Shown here one piece after another: positions 24,151-30,892 of a DNA stretch of 38,417 nt. Within the stretch, counting starts at the first letter, position 1. Every line of letters begins with the position of its first letter. The DNA comes from a virus: the IMG/VR virus record IMGVR_UViG_3300035703_000204, positions 1-38,417 of that record. One strand, written 5' to 3'. A model generated the notes under the pieces. It did not search any database. It saw only the letters and a list, made by a program, of their open reading frames with translations, and was not told the origin of the DNA. Both the position numbers and the translations under genes were made by a program.

Positions 24151-24513
24151 ATGTCAGGCGGACGTCCAAAGCTAAACCCACCCGCAGAACCGCGAAAGCA
24201 GATCCATCGAATTCCGTCTCCGAGGCCTCTGCCAAAACAAAAGCTGACTCTTGAGCAGCGTTTGGCATTGTGTCACCTGAAGCTGGAGCCCTCGCACATT
24301 GTGCCGCGGGCAACCTATTGGGAATGGGTCTACCGTTACAAAAACTCTGACTTGATGTTGCTGATCTTCATTTCCCGGATTGGCAAGCCGCAAAAACATG
24401 CGTGGGTGTTCGAAGGGAAAAGCACCGAGTTCCAGACGCTTGGCGAAGTTGCCACGGTTCTTATTGCTCGACAGAAGGCCATTGAGAAGAAGAAACAGAT
24501 TACACAATTGTGA
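24151..24513 (+). CDS. Unknown basic protein
   Basis: 120 residues. The N-terminus is Pro/Lys/Arg rich (GRPKLNPPAEPRKQIHRIPS), followed by a compact region with LTLEQRLALCHLKLEPSHIV and a late helix VATVLIARQKAIEKKKQIT. It follows the tandem terminators and precedes the integrase region, so a promoter should lie in 24123-24150. The family is not recognised. Confidence 0.55.
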   Translation: MSGGRPKLNPPAEPRKQIHRIPSPRPLPKQKLTLEQRLALCHLKLEPSHIVPRATYWEWVYRYKNSDLMLLIFISRIGKPQKHAWVFEGKSTEFQTLGEVATVLIARQKAIEKKKQITQL

Positions 24514-24586
24514 GTGTGGTCACGGAGTACGGATTTGCCTGGAGGCGTGGAATGTTGTTTTCGTACATAGAGATATTCAATCGCCG

Positions 24587-24757
24587 ATGCGGGAAAGTCG
24601 GCAGTTGCCGAAGTGCATCAAGGCGTTGCTTTGCATTTGCATCTGTTGGGGCTGCCTGCTTTTTGCGAAATCGGCCCCTGTCGATTTCGCGGTGTTTGCC
24701 TTCAGTACATTCTTGTGGCAATACCTGCGGAGTCGGCGAACCACTCTCAGCAGGTAG
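24587..24757 (+). CDS. Possible small two-span membrane protein
   Basis: 56 residues from ATG at 24587, with no clear ribosome-binding site. Two hydrophobic stretches (IKALLCICICWGCLLFA and FAVFAFSTFLWQYL) suggest a membrane protein. It ends nine bases before the integrase start and contains a 9-bp inverted repeat (24665-24690). It may be real or a chance frame. Confidence 0.3.
   Translation: MRESRQLPKCIKALLCICICWGCLLFAKSAPVDFAVFAFSTFLWQYLRSRRTTLSR
24665..24690. promoter_or_regulatory. 9-bp inverted repeat upstream of integrase
   Basis: GCGAAATCG-GCCCCTGT-CGATTTCGC forms a perfect hairpin 76 bases before the integrase start. The arms hold the same CGAAAT/ATTTCG half-sites as the dispersed palindrome family but in everted order. 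Confidence 0.4.
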
Positions 24758-24765
24758 CAAGAACC

Positions 24766-26139
24766 ATGATTGCAGCAGTCGATCCGAACGGCCGGACTCC
24801 GAAGTCTCGCAAGTCTCAGCGCGTGGAAGTGCATGTTGTTGTCCATCTGCAGATGCCGCAGTGGATGCAACAGCCTCAGCAGATCACTTTGCCACCGATC
24901 CCAATGCCGGAGTTTCGCGGCGCGATGCAAGAGCAGCAGGTTATCCCCGAATTTGTTGTCACCCAGGCCGCGAACACTCAGGCCCAGCCGGTTGTGACAA
25001 CTTCGACGCCGACGGCAGCAGCTCCAGTTGCACGAACAGAACCGTCCGCTTCGCTGGTCGAGTTGTACGAAACCCATATTGCACCGAGGGAACTGGAACG
25101 GAACGAGCCGCGAACCGTTCGTCAGGACCTTTCGCGGATTCAAAAGTTCCAGAATTGGCTGGATTCTTCGGGGCAGCGGAGTGGGTATCCGCTGCCCGAG
25201 TATCTCCAGTGTTTTCAGCAGTCGAAGGATTTGCTGTTCGAATACTCGCAGTTTATCAGGTCAAAGGAATCCGGTTGTTCCTCGCCGACAGTGTCGCAAA
25301 ATCTCAACGCCATCATGAAACTCTGCCGTTGGGCTTTCGAAAACGGCAAGCTGACAAAGCTGCCGAAGTATCCAACGAAGGGCGACATCAACATGATGAA
25401 GCTTGCAACGGACGATTGCGAATTCCAGGGCGAGCCTGTGACGATCGAAGAAGTGAAGCTAATGCTGTCCCCGAAAGTTTTGGACGGTTGCGACTGGCCG
25501 CAGTTGGGAAATGTGCCTCCGGCAAGGTTTTGGGAAACCGTCCTGCTTGCTCACTACTGTTTGGGGTTCCGGTCTCAAGACTGGTTCGCCGTTCGAACGT
25601 CCAACAAACAGGGGTTGATGTGGTCGGACGTGATCACGGAAACCCGCTGCCCGCGTTTGGAAGATCTCCACAACGAACACGGCTGGGTGTGGTACCTGGT
25701 CCACAAGACGAAAAAGAAATCCCAGCGAGCTGCGAAGCCCGTGAAGCTGCTTGTTCCGCTGTCTCGACGTCTTCGCGAGTCAATCGAGTTGTTTCGCGGA
25801 ATCGATCCGGAGCGAGTCTTCCCGCTGCCTTGCAACGGAAAGTATTGGTCGGATCAGGTTTGCGGAATACTGGAACGAGCCGGTTTGGACGATGCGTCCA
25901 GGAAAGCCGCCCGGAAACCTTCGATCGAACTGAGTCTCGGTCAAAAATCCGTGGCTTCATTTCGCAAGGGCTGCGCCGCGATGTGGGCAGACCACGTCAG
26001 CGAGAGTGCAGCCAGTTATCTGCTGAAGCACAGTGTGACCGAGGGCGGAGTCTCCGCGATAACTCGCGAACACTATCTGCAGGCCTATCGGCCTTTGCGG
26101 GAGATTGTCCCCGCGCTGGAAACCTTACCACTCTGGTAA
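24766..26139 (+). CDS. Tyrosine recombinase (integrase)
   Basis: 457 residues from ATG at 24766. The N-terminal 90 residues are unusually Gln/Pro/Thr rich, followed by a core-binding domain (SLVELYETHIAPRELERNEP near 96-115 and SPTVSQNLNAIMKLCRWAFE). The catalytic part has R269 (CLGFRSQDWFAVR), a lysine-rich hairpin VHKTKKKSQRAAKPVKL, R400 (VASFRKGCAAMWADH), H422 (LLKHSVTEGG) and Y437 (TREHYLQAY). The conserved first His of the H-x-x-R box is replaced by Ala (A397), and the distance from His to the catalytic Tyr is longer than usual. It is probably the phage integrase; attachment sites were not located. Activity should be checked because of the missing His. Confidence 0.85.
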   Translation: MIAAVDPNGRTPKSRKSQRVEVHVVVHLQMPQWMQQPQQITLPPIPMPEFRGAMQEQQVIPEFVVTQAANTQAQPVVTTSTPTAAAPVARTEPSASLVELYETHIAPRELERNEPRTVRQDLSRIQKFQNWLDSSGQRSGYPLPEYLQCFQQSKDLLFEYSQFIRSKESGCSSPTVSQNLNAIMKLCRWAFENGKLTKLPKYPTKGDINMMKLATDDCEFQGEPVTIEEVKLMLSPKVLDGCDWPQLGNVPPARFWETVLLAHYCLGFRSQDWFAVRTSNKQGLMWSDVITETRCPRLEDLHNEHGWVWYLVHKTKKKSQRAAKPVKLLVPLSRRLRESIELFRGIDPERVFPLPCNGKYWSDQVCGILERAGLDDASRKAARKPSIELSLGQKSVASFRKGCAAMWADHVSESAASYLLKHSVTEGGVSAITREHYLQAYRPLREIVPALETLPLW

Positions 26140-26141
26140 AG

Positions 26142-26155
26142 ATTTCGCCCGAAAT
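26142..26155. promoter_or_regulatory. Dispersed palindrome, ParB-site-like (copy 4)
   Basis: ATTTCGCCCGAAAT lies between the integrase stop (26139) and the CsrA start, so it is intergenic. Confidence 0.5.
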
Positions 26156-26177
26156 GTTCTCAGGCAGGGAGGCTGGA

Positions 26178-26486
26178 ATGCTACAGCTTACTCTGTTTGC
26201 GATCGGTGCTGCGCTCACCGGTCTTCTGCTGTACTTGTTGTGCTGGTGTCCATCTCAAGGAAGGGAAGTTCGAATGCTGATTCTCGGAAGAACCACAAAG
26301 CCCGGCGACGACACAATCGTGATCCATACGCCCGCCGGCGAAAAGATTCGCGTCAAGCTTATGAAGCTGACTGGAAACTCTGCCCGAATTGGAGTCGAAG
26401 CTGACGCCTCGATTCTCGTTTACCGCGAAGAAGTCCGCAATTTTTTTAGCGAGGTGCCGAATGTCGCAGGTGCATCGAGATCGTGA
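26178..26486 (+). CDS. csrA: CsrA-family RNA-binding protein with membrane-anchored long form
   Basis: The core at 26274-26486 is a 70-residue CsrA homologue: MLILGRTTKPGDD at the start, KLTGNSARIGVEADASI in the centre and VYREEVRNFF near the end. L4 and R6, and the RIGV and REE motifs used for RNA binding, are kept. Its ATG (26274) has a GGAAGGGAAG ribosome-binding site. The same frame is open upstream to an ATG at 26178 with a GGGAGG site five bases before it, which would add 32 residues made of one hydrophobic span (LTLFAIGAALTGLLLYLLCW). A cytoplasmic and a membrane-bound form may therefore both be made. CsrA controls translation by binding GGA in hairpins. A still earlier ATG at 26154 is in frame but weaker. 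Confidence 0.75.
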   Translation: MLQLTLFAIGAALTGLLLYLLCWCPSQGREVRMLILGRTTKPGDDTIVIHTPAGEKIRVKLMKLTGNSARIGVEADASILVYREEVRNFFSEVPNVAGASRS

Positions 26487-26778
26487 GTTGTTTGCTGATG
26501 CTGGCACCTTCCAGAGGTGCCAGTGTTGCCAGGAAAGACTGAGCAGGCAGAAGCACTGCAATGCTCGCACAAAGCTCTTTGGATTGTGCTTCGCCTGCCT
26601 GCAGGACTTCGAGCGTTCGGACAGTTTCACAGTAGACGGATTTTTGAAAAGCGTGAACCGATGTCAGCAGAAGAATCGACGAACGGAGAACCGGAAACGC
26701 CGCCGCCTGGAATGGGACCGTCAGGAGAAGGCAGCGATTCAACGCCGTTTGCTGGCGAAGACTGCCCCCAGGCAATGA
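26461..26778 (+). CDS. Cys-rich zinc-finger-like protein
   Basis: 105 residues from ATG at 26461, with GAGG upstream; it overlaps the end of csrA by 26 bases. The Cys set RCQCCQERL, KHCNARTKLFGLCFACLQDF is a zinc-binding cluster. The C-terminal third is very basic (KNRRTENRKRRRLEWDRQEK), suited to nucleic acid binding. Function unknown; possibly a DNA or RNA binding accessory protein in the replication region. Confidence 0.6.
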   Translation: MSQVHRDRELFADAGTFQRCQCCQERLSRQKHCNARTKLFGLCFACLQDFERSDSFTVDGFLKSVNRCQQKNRRTENRKRRRLEWDRQEKAAIQRRLLAKTAPRQ

Positions 26779-27032
26779 ACGTCATTGGTGGAAACGTCAT
26801 CAGCGTTCGCGTTCTGCCGTGTGAAAAGTGGTACCACACTCGCATGCTGCAGGCTGCAATCACCTGCCGATGCGGCTGCCATGCTGTTTTGATGGTGCCG
26901 GCGAAGCTCGCGGCCGAGCGGATGCCGCAGGTTAATTGCGTGTCCTGCAGCGAAAACATTGTCCTGAGTTCAATGGAAATGCTGGCAAGAGTCATCAGAA
27001 CCAAAGAACGCCGAATCGCGGAGTCATGCTGA
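26775..27032 (+). CDS. Small Cys-rich protein
   Basis: 85 residues from ATG at 26775, which overlaps the upstream stop by ATGA; an in-frame start at 26661 would add 38 Pro/Gly/Glu-rich residues but overlaps the previous gene by 118 bases. It has a Cys cluster TCRCGCHAVLMVP and VNCVSCSEN, a zinc-ribbon-like arrangement, and a helix near the end (SMEMLARVIRTKERR). It is part of a tightly coupled run of small genes leading to the flap endonuclease. Confidence 0.55.
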   Translation: MNVIGGNVISVRVLPCEKWYHTRMLQAAITCRCGCHAVLMVPAKLAAERMPQVNCVSCSENIVLSSMEMLARVIRTKERRIAESC

Positions 27033-27406
27033 TGGTGAGCTTCCGACAGAGCCGCAAATACGATTGCGAAACGCCGAACGCGAAGCCGTTTCGAGCCATT
27101 CCGCCGGCCACGTTTGAAGAACAAATGGCCGACTGGCGAACGTGCTGGTTTTCTCGCGTCAAACCCGATTGGGTTCCTTCTCGAGTTCGTTTGCTGCAGG
27201 ACGTGCATTCGGATCCGTCTAGATTCCATTCTGCGTCGTGTGCAGTGGCGGGTGATTACGATTGCAGGTCCAACGTGTTCGGAGCGATTTCTGTGATTGC
27301 TGACGATGGCAAACCGCTGGGAGTCCGTCCCTTTGAATGCGAAGTCCTCGCGTTCCAGGTGAATCGGAAGAAGCTGATTTCCGAATCGCAGGAGCTGCCA
27401 CAATGA
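27032..27406 (+). CDS. Unknown protein upstream of FEN gene
   Basis: 124 residues from ATG at 27032 (TGATG overlap with the upstream stop; an ATG at 27026 is an equal choice). It is Trp/Arg-rich (FEEQMADWRTCWFSRVKPDW), with Cys near the middle and a last strand region AFQVNRKKLISESQELPQ. No family is recognised. The gene is coupled to the next one by ATGA, so it may act with the flap endonuclease. Confidence 0.55.
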   Translation: MVSFRQSRKYDCETPNAKPFRAIPPATFEEQMADWRTCWFSRVKPDWVPSRVRLLQDVHSDPSRFHSASCAVAGDYDCRSNVFGAISVIADDGKPLGVRPFECEVLAFQVNRKKLISESQELPQ

Positions 27407-29136
27407 TCGCATCAGGCACGGAAGTCTTTTGGACTCAGACAGACTACTCAGGCAACGCCGTTCGAGTGGTCAAAACAAACACCTGCGGAATTCCTTTCAA
27501 GGTCACGCGCAGCGATGGAAGTATTGTCGAACTGGTCACATTGAAGTGTCTGCGAGTCGCTCCAATGACGCAGATCAGTCTGACGGATCCGGGTGTTCTC
27601 CCCATCCAGAACGGAAAGCGAAAGACGGACAGCCGGACTGTTCCGACGGAAATGGAGTCAGGCGAAACGAACAGGCAATCCAGGTCACAGACCGCGAAGC
27701 CTGCGAATGTGGAGCTCGAGCCGAAAGAATCAGCCAGCAAACCGGCTGTCCGTCCTTCGCTTTCTGAAGGCACTTGCAACGTTCTGGCAATCGATTTCCT
27801 GAACGTGCTTGTCAGAGCGTGGCATGCTGGGAAGCCGACGGAAGTGCATGCTGTCCGATCGTTGTTTCAGACCGTCGCAAACTCGATTCGAACGCTGAAA
27901 CCTGCGCACGTCGTGTTCGCCATGGACGGCGGGCACGATCTTCGAAGCTCGATTCTTCCGCAGTACAAAGCCCACCGTCCACCGTCTGAGCCCGGTCTGA
28001 CTGCACAGAAGCAGCTCGCCGAACAGGCCCTGCAGATTGCTGGCTTTCAGACGATCAGAATTCAAGGCTGGGAAGCTGACGACGTTCTAGCCAGTCTGGC
28101 GCAGTCACATTCTGATACTGTCATCGTCAGCAGCGATAAGGATCTGCTGACAATGACAGGTTGTGCCACTCGATGCCGGATCTTCCACCCCTGGAAGGAC
28201 GGAGCGTTTGTCACACCTGAAGAGAAGATCGGTTTGCCGGCCGGACAGATCACCGACTTCCTGGCATTGTGCGGCGATGCTTCCGACGGCATTCCCGGAG
28301 TCAACGGCATCGGCGAGAAAACGGCCGTCAAACTGCTGCAGGAATTTGATTCGCTGGAGGGAATCCTGACTGCCGCCACGTTGGGCCAAATCAAAGGCGC
28401 GATCGGCGTGAAGATTAAAGAGCAACGCGAAACCGCTCTGCTTTGCCGCCGCGTCGTTGAACTCAATCGTCAGTTGCCGCTGCCGGAGCTCGCTGAACGC
28501 AGACCACAACCCGACTGGCAGAAACGTCTGCAGGCTTTGCAGCTTGGCAGTGTGGCCGCGATTGTCGAAAGCCTGTCCGGCCAAAGAGTGAATCGAGACG
28601 CCACAAACGAAGAAAACACCACAACCCGCAGCGAAAGCCCGGAACTGAGTGCACCAATTGGACAAGGTGAACAGTCCGGCCGTGATGAGTCTACGTCTGA
28701 TCAACGTCGACTTCAGCCCGTACAGCCATCGCGTGCAATTCAGCCGGAATCCAAACTGCCGTCTGAGTCTGTGGTACCAGCGGAGCCCGTCAGCCGGAGA
28801 GCGTCTACGCATCCGGCTGACGGATCTGCCGCAATTCGAATCACTCGGTCGATCACAGAACCATTCCGCGAAAATCTGAGCTACGCCCAACGCTGGGATG
28901 GTCCTGATCACGGTCTGATCATGTGCTGGGAAGCCGGCCGCGGATCCGCAGGGCGAAGCTCCGAAAACCCATGGAAGCCGCAAACGCCGAACTGGACGGC
29001 ATGGAAGCAGGGCAGCGAAGGCTTAGACCTGAATGTCCTTTGGGTTCCTCCGCAACCAGAGAAGCCAGTCAGCCAGGACAAGCCACCGCAACACGTCCCA
29101 CCCGTCAAACGTCGCACTGCCGGGAGTTTGTTCTGA
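27403..29136 (+). CDS. Flap endonuclease / 5'-3' exonuclease-like protein with extra N-terminal domain
   Basis: 577 residues from ATG at 27403 (ATGA overlap). Residues about 125-320 are a FEN/Pol I 5'-exonuclease fold: LAIDFLNVLVRAW with D131, VFAMDGGHD with D175, WEADDVLASL (E224, D226, D227), VSSDKDLL (D245, D247), and LCGDASDGIPGVNGIGEKTA (D292, D295) forming the helix-3-turn-helix DNA grip. The first 60 residues (IASGTEVFWTQTDYSG ... SIVELVTLKCLRVAPM) are an added beta domain, joined by a Lys/Glu/Ser-rich linker. The C-terminal 170 residues are Pro/Trp-rich and without recognised domains. FEN-type enzymes remove primers; no DNA polymerase domain is attached or nearby. Confidence 0.85.
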   Translation: MIASGTEVFWTQTDYSGNAVRVVKTNTCGIPFKVTRSDGSIVELVTLKCLRVAPMTQISLTDPGVLPIQNGKRKTDSRTVPTEMESGETNRQSRSQTAKPANVELEPKESASKPAVRPSLSEGTCNVLAIDFLNVLVRAWHAGKPTEVHAVRSLFQTVANSIRTLKPAHVVFAMDGGHDLRSSILPQYKAHRPPSEPGLTAQKQLAEQALQIAGFQTIRIQGWEADDVLASLAQSHSDTVIVSSDKDLLTMTGCATRCRIFHPWKDGAFVTPEEKIGLPAGQITDFLALCGDASDGIPGVNGIGEKTAVKLLQEFDSLEGILTAATLGQIKGAIGVKIKEQRETALLCRRVVELNRQLPLPELAERRPQPDWQKRLQALQLGSVAAIVESLSGQRVNRDATNEENTTTRSESPELSAPIGQGEQSGRDESTSDQRRLQPVQPSRAIQPESKLPSESVVPAEPVSRRASTHPADGSAAIRITRSITEPFRENLSYAQRWDGPDHGLIMCWEAGRGSAGRSSENPWKPQTPNWTAWKQGSEGLDLNVLWVPPQPEKPVSQDKPPQHVPPVKRRTAGSLF

Positions 29137-29396
29137 TGAAGAGTAAGAAGCAGTTCAGTCGCAGCTTGGAACACAACCTCGAACGCCTGAAGAGTCACAT
29201 GCGTTCTCTGGAAAGTTCCATTGAAAGCTGGAACGAAGATCAGACAGACAATTCGGGAGTTATCAACGTGTTGCACGAACTTGCCGATTTCTGCGAAATC
29301 ACTTCTCAGCCGCTGAATGTCGATTCTGTTCGCGCTGCACTCGCTGGCAGATCACTTGCGGGATGTTTGACCTTCTTGGAAAGGGTACCAGTCTGA
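29136..29396 (+). CDS. Small unknown protein (coiled-coil-like)
   Basis: 86 residues from ATG at 29136 (TGATG overlap with the FEN stop). The first half is helical with charged repeats (SRSLEHNLERLKSHMRSLES) and can form a coiled coil. The second half includes VINVLHELADFCEIT and an Ala/Leu-rich helix. It is coupled at its end to the next gene (TGATG). Function not known; position suggests a DNA metabolism accessory. Confidence 0.55.
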   Translation: MKSKKQFSRSLEHNLERLKSHMRSLESSIESWNEDQTDNSGVINVLHELADFCEITSQPLNVDSVRAALAGRSLAGCLTFLERVPV

Positions 29397-29689
29397 TGGT
29401 TACCAAAACCATGGACCAAATTCGAACCGCCGTCGCAACGCTGAACAGCATTCAACACGCAGCAGAGGCTGCGTTACGCAATGGGTCCGGCGTTGTCATT
29501 CTGGTGACGGTTCGAGACTCGGCGCCGCAAGGCGATAAGGTCCTGCTTTGCAAAGGGCAGGGGCCTCGAGGTGAGTTGTTGAGTTGTCAGGTTTCCGACG
29601 AATCAAACAAATGGAAGATCGTTGCACGATATCCGGCAGCCGGAGTTGTGGCGTTCTCCAAGCGAATGATTCGTGAACTGATGAAGTAA
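29396..29689 (+). CDS. Small unknown protein
   Basis: 97 residues from ATG at 29396 (TGATG overlap). It has an N-terminal helix (MDQIRTAVATLNSIQHAAEA) and then a beta-rich part with repeated V/I strands (SGVVILVTVRDSAPQGDKV, KWKIVARYPAAGVVAFSKR), a compact small domain that could be an SSB-like or other OB-type fold, though no clear signature is visible. It lies between FEN and the replication initiator, so a DNA-binding role is plausible. Confidence 0.5.
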   Translation: MVTKTMDQIRTAVATLNSIQHAAEAALRNGSGVVILVTVRDSAPQGDKVLLCKGQGPRGELLSCQVSDESNKWKIVARYPAAGVVAFSKRMIRELMK

Positions 29690-29770
29690 CTGCCACTTGT
29701 CCGGATCGACGGTCGATCAGGCGACAACAGCAGATGAACGGTTTCCCAGTGAAGCCCCGGAGTGTTTGTG

Positions 29771-30694
29771 ATGACGGAGCGTTCGACTGTGCTGGAGGTC
29801 TCCAGATGGTCTGAAGTCTTCGAGACGGCTGCGTCACGAAGATATGGCACTTTGACCTGGGTTGCACTGCCCGTCAGTTTTAACTCGACTGGATTGCAAC
29901 GGTTGCTTGATGAGTTCGAAGGGCACAAGGCGGCCGCTCTGTACGGTTGCTGGAATGCTTTGCTGAAAGTTGCTGCCACAGCTCCAACTCGCGGAGTGCT
30001 GGCAGGACAAAGGGGTGAGCCTTACACCGCTGGGCGGTTGGCAAGACTCAGCGGTTTTCCGCAGGATTTGTTCGAAGAATTGATTGAATGGTGTCTGATT
30101 GTCGGCTGGTTGTCTGTCAAGCAGTCAGAAAGCAGGCTACCGGACAGAACAGAACAGAACAGAACAGAACAAAACCGGACCGGACCGGACCGGACAAGGG
30201 CAAAGCAGGCGGAGCTTTCGGAAAGCACCGGCCCGGCCCGGCCCGAGGAAGATTTGTTTTTCAAAGCACTGAGCGAACGAGCGAAGGACAAACCGCAGGT
30301 CCTGAGCCTGATCGCGAAACCAATTCAGCCGCTTGCGGACAGCATGACACCAACGCAGCCGATGCAATGCTGGACTGGTGCCGGCTGGAATGATGATTTT
30401 ATTTCGATGCACGCGGACGTACATCGAAGGAACGAAGGCAGGGCAGGGGTTTGGACTTGGTACCGTCGCCAGTTGGCTTCTCCGGATCCCGTAGCGGCCG
30501 ACAGGACCGCGGCCGGAGCTGTCTGCGTCCTCGCACTGGCTGAACAGGCTGCACATCGGCCTGGACTGAAGAACCGCCCGGCATGGTTTCGGGCGCAACT
30601 CAGACCGAAGAATGTTATGAACGCTGTCACTGAACTGAATTCGAAATACTTTAACGCCGCTGCAAAGTTCGTTGCGGAGGAACTGGCAAAGTGA
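29771..30694 (+). CDS. Replication initiator-like protein (putative)
   Basis: 307 residues from ATG at 29771; a GTG at 29762 is in frame. The N-terminal part (YGTLTWVALPVSFNSTGLQR, ALYGCWNALLKVAATAP, RLARLSGFPQDLFEELIEW) resembles winged-helix-like N-terminal domains of phage replisome organisers. The middle is a repetitive Thr/Arg/Gln linker (RTEQN repeats) encoded by the tract at 30141-30195. The C-terminal part (VWTWYRRQLASPDPV, RPKNVMNAVTELNSKYF) could bind a host replication protein. Repeats inside an initiator gene recall the lambda origin inside O, so the origin may lie here. Confidence 0.55.
   Translation: MTERSTVLEVSRWSEVFETAASRRYGTLTWVALPVSFNSTGLQRLLDEFEGHKAAALYGCWNALLKVAATAPTRGVLAGQRGEPYTAGRLARLSGFPQDLFEELIEWCLIVGWLSVKQSESRLPDRTEQNRTEQNRTGPDRTRAKQAELSESTGPARPEEDLFFKALSERAKDKPQVLSLIAKPIQPLADSMTPTQPMQCWTGAGWNDDFISMHADVHRRNEGRAGVWTWYRRQLASPDPVAADRTAAGAVCVLALAEQAAHRPGLKNRPAWFRAQLRPKNVMNAVTELNSKYFNAAAKFVAEELAK
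30141..30195. repeat. Pentanucleotide repeat tract, origin candidate
   Basis: Eleven consecutive five-base units ending in AC: one CGGAC, five AGAAC, one AAAAC and four CGGAC. The tract lies inside the initiator gene and encodes the repeated Arg-Thr-Glu-Gln-Asn stretch. A further short run of GCCCG units lies at 30231-30245. It could serve as an iteron-like origin, and unit loss or gain would shift the reading frame. Confidence 0.75.
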
Positions 30695-30831
30695 ATCCCT
30701 ACGACCCGCCATTCGCTGAAAACCCTCAGCCACGCCGATCGCTGACACCAGCGCAGAAGGCGTTGATCATGCTGGGGTGTATCTTCGCCGGCCGACTGAT
30801 TGCGTTCCTTTGGCGAACGCTGTTGAACTGA
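30691..30831 (+). CDS. Very small membrane peptide
   Basis: 46 residues from GTG at 30691, which overlaps the previous stop as GTGA and follows GGAGG. The N-terminus is Pro-rich (NPYDPPFAENPQPRRSL). The rest is one hydrophobic helix (ALIMLGCIFAGRLIAFLW) with a short basic end. The strong ribosome-binding site and coupling make it a likely real gene. Function unknown. Confidence 0.62.
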   Translation: MNPYDPPFAENPQPRRSLTPAQKALIMLGCIFAGRLIAFLWRTLLN

Positions 30832-30842
30832 AAGCACCTTTG

Positions 30843-30862
30843 AACATTTCGCGTGAAATGTT
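30843..30862. promoter_or_regulatory. parS-like palindrome upstream of parB (copy 5)
   Basis: AACATTTC-GCGT-GAAATGTT has perfect eight-base arms and lies 31 bases before the parB start. Its core TTTCGCGTGAAA differs from the TTTCACGTGAAA core of chromosomal parS in one base. Confidence 0.65.
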
Positions 30863-30892
30863 TTGCCGCGTCTCATTGAAAGGACTCTGTCC

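Noticed and set aside
24510-26270. Long open frame running across the whole integrase in another frame
   Set aside because: The translated part over the integrase is Ser/Arg/Cys-rich and without domain character; only its end (csrA) is real. The open frame results from codon bias of the overlapping gene.
29285-29299. GATTTC-TGC-GAAATC palindrome as a sixth ParB-like site
   Set aside because: The spacer is three instead of four bases, so the half-sites are out of register with the other five. It is probably chance.
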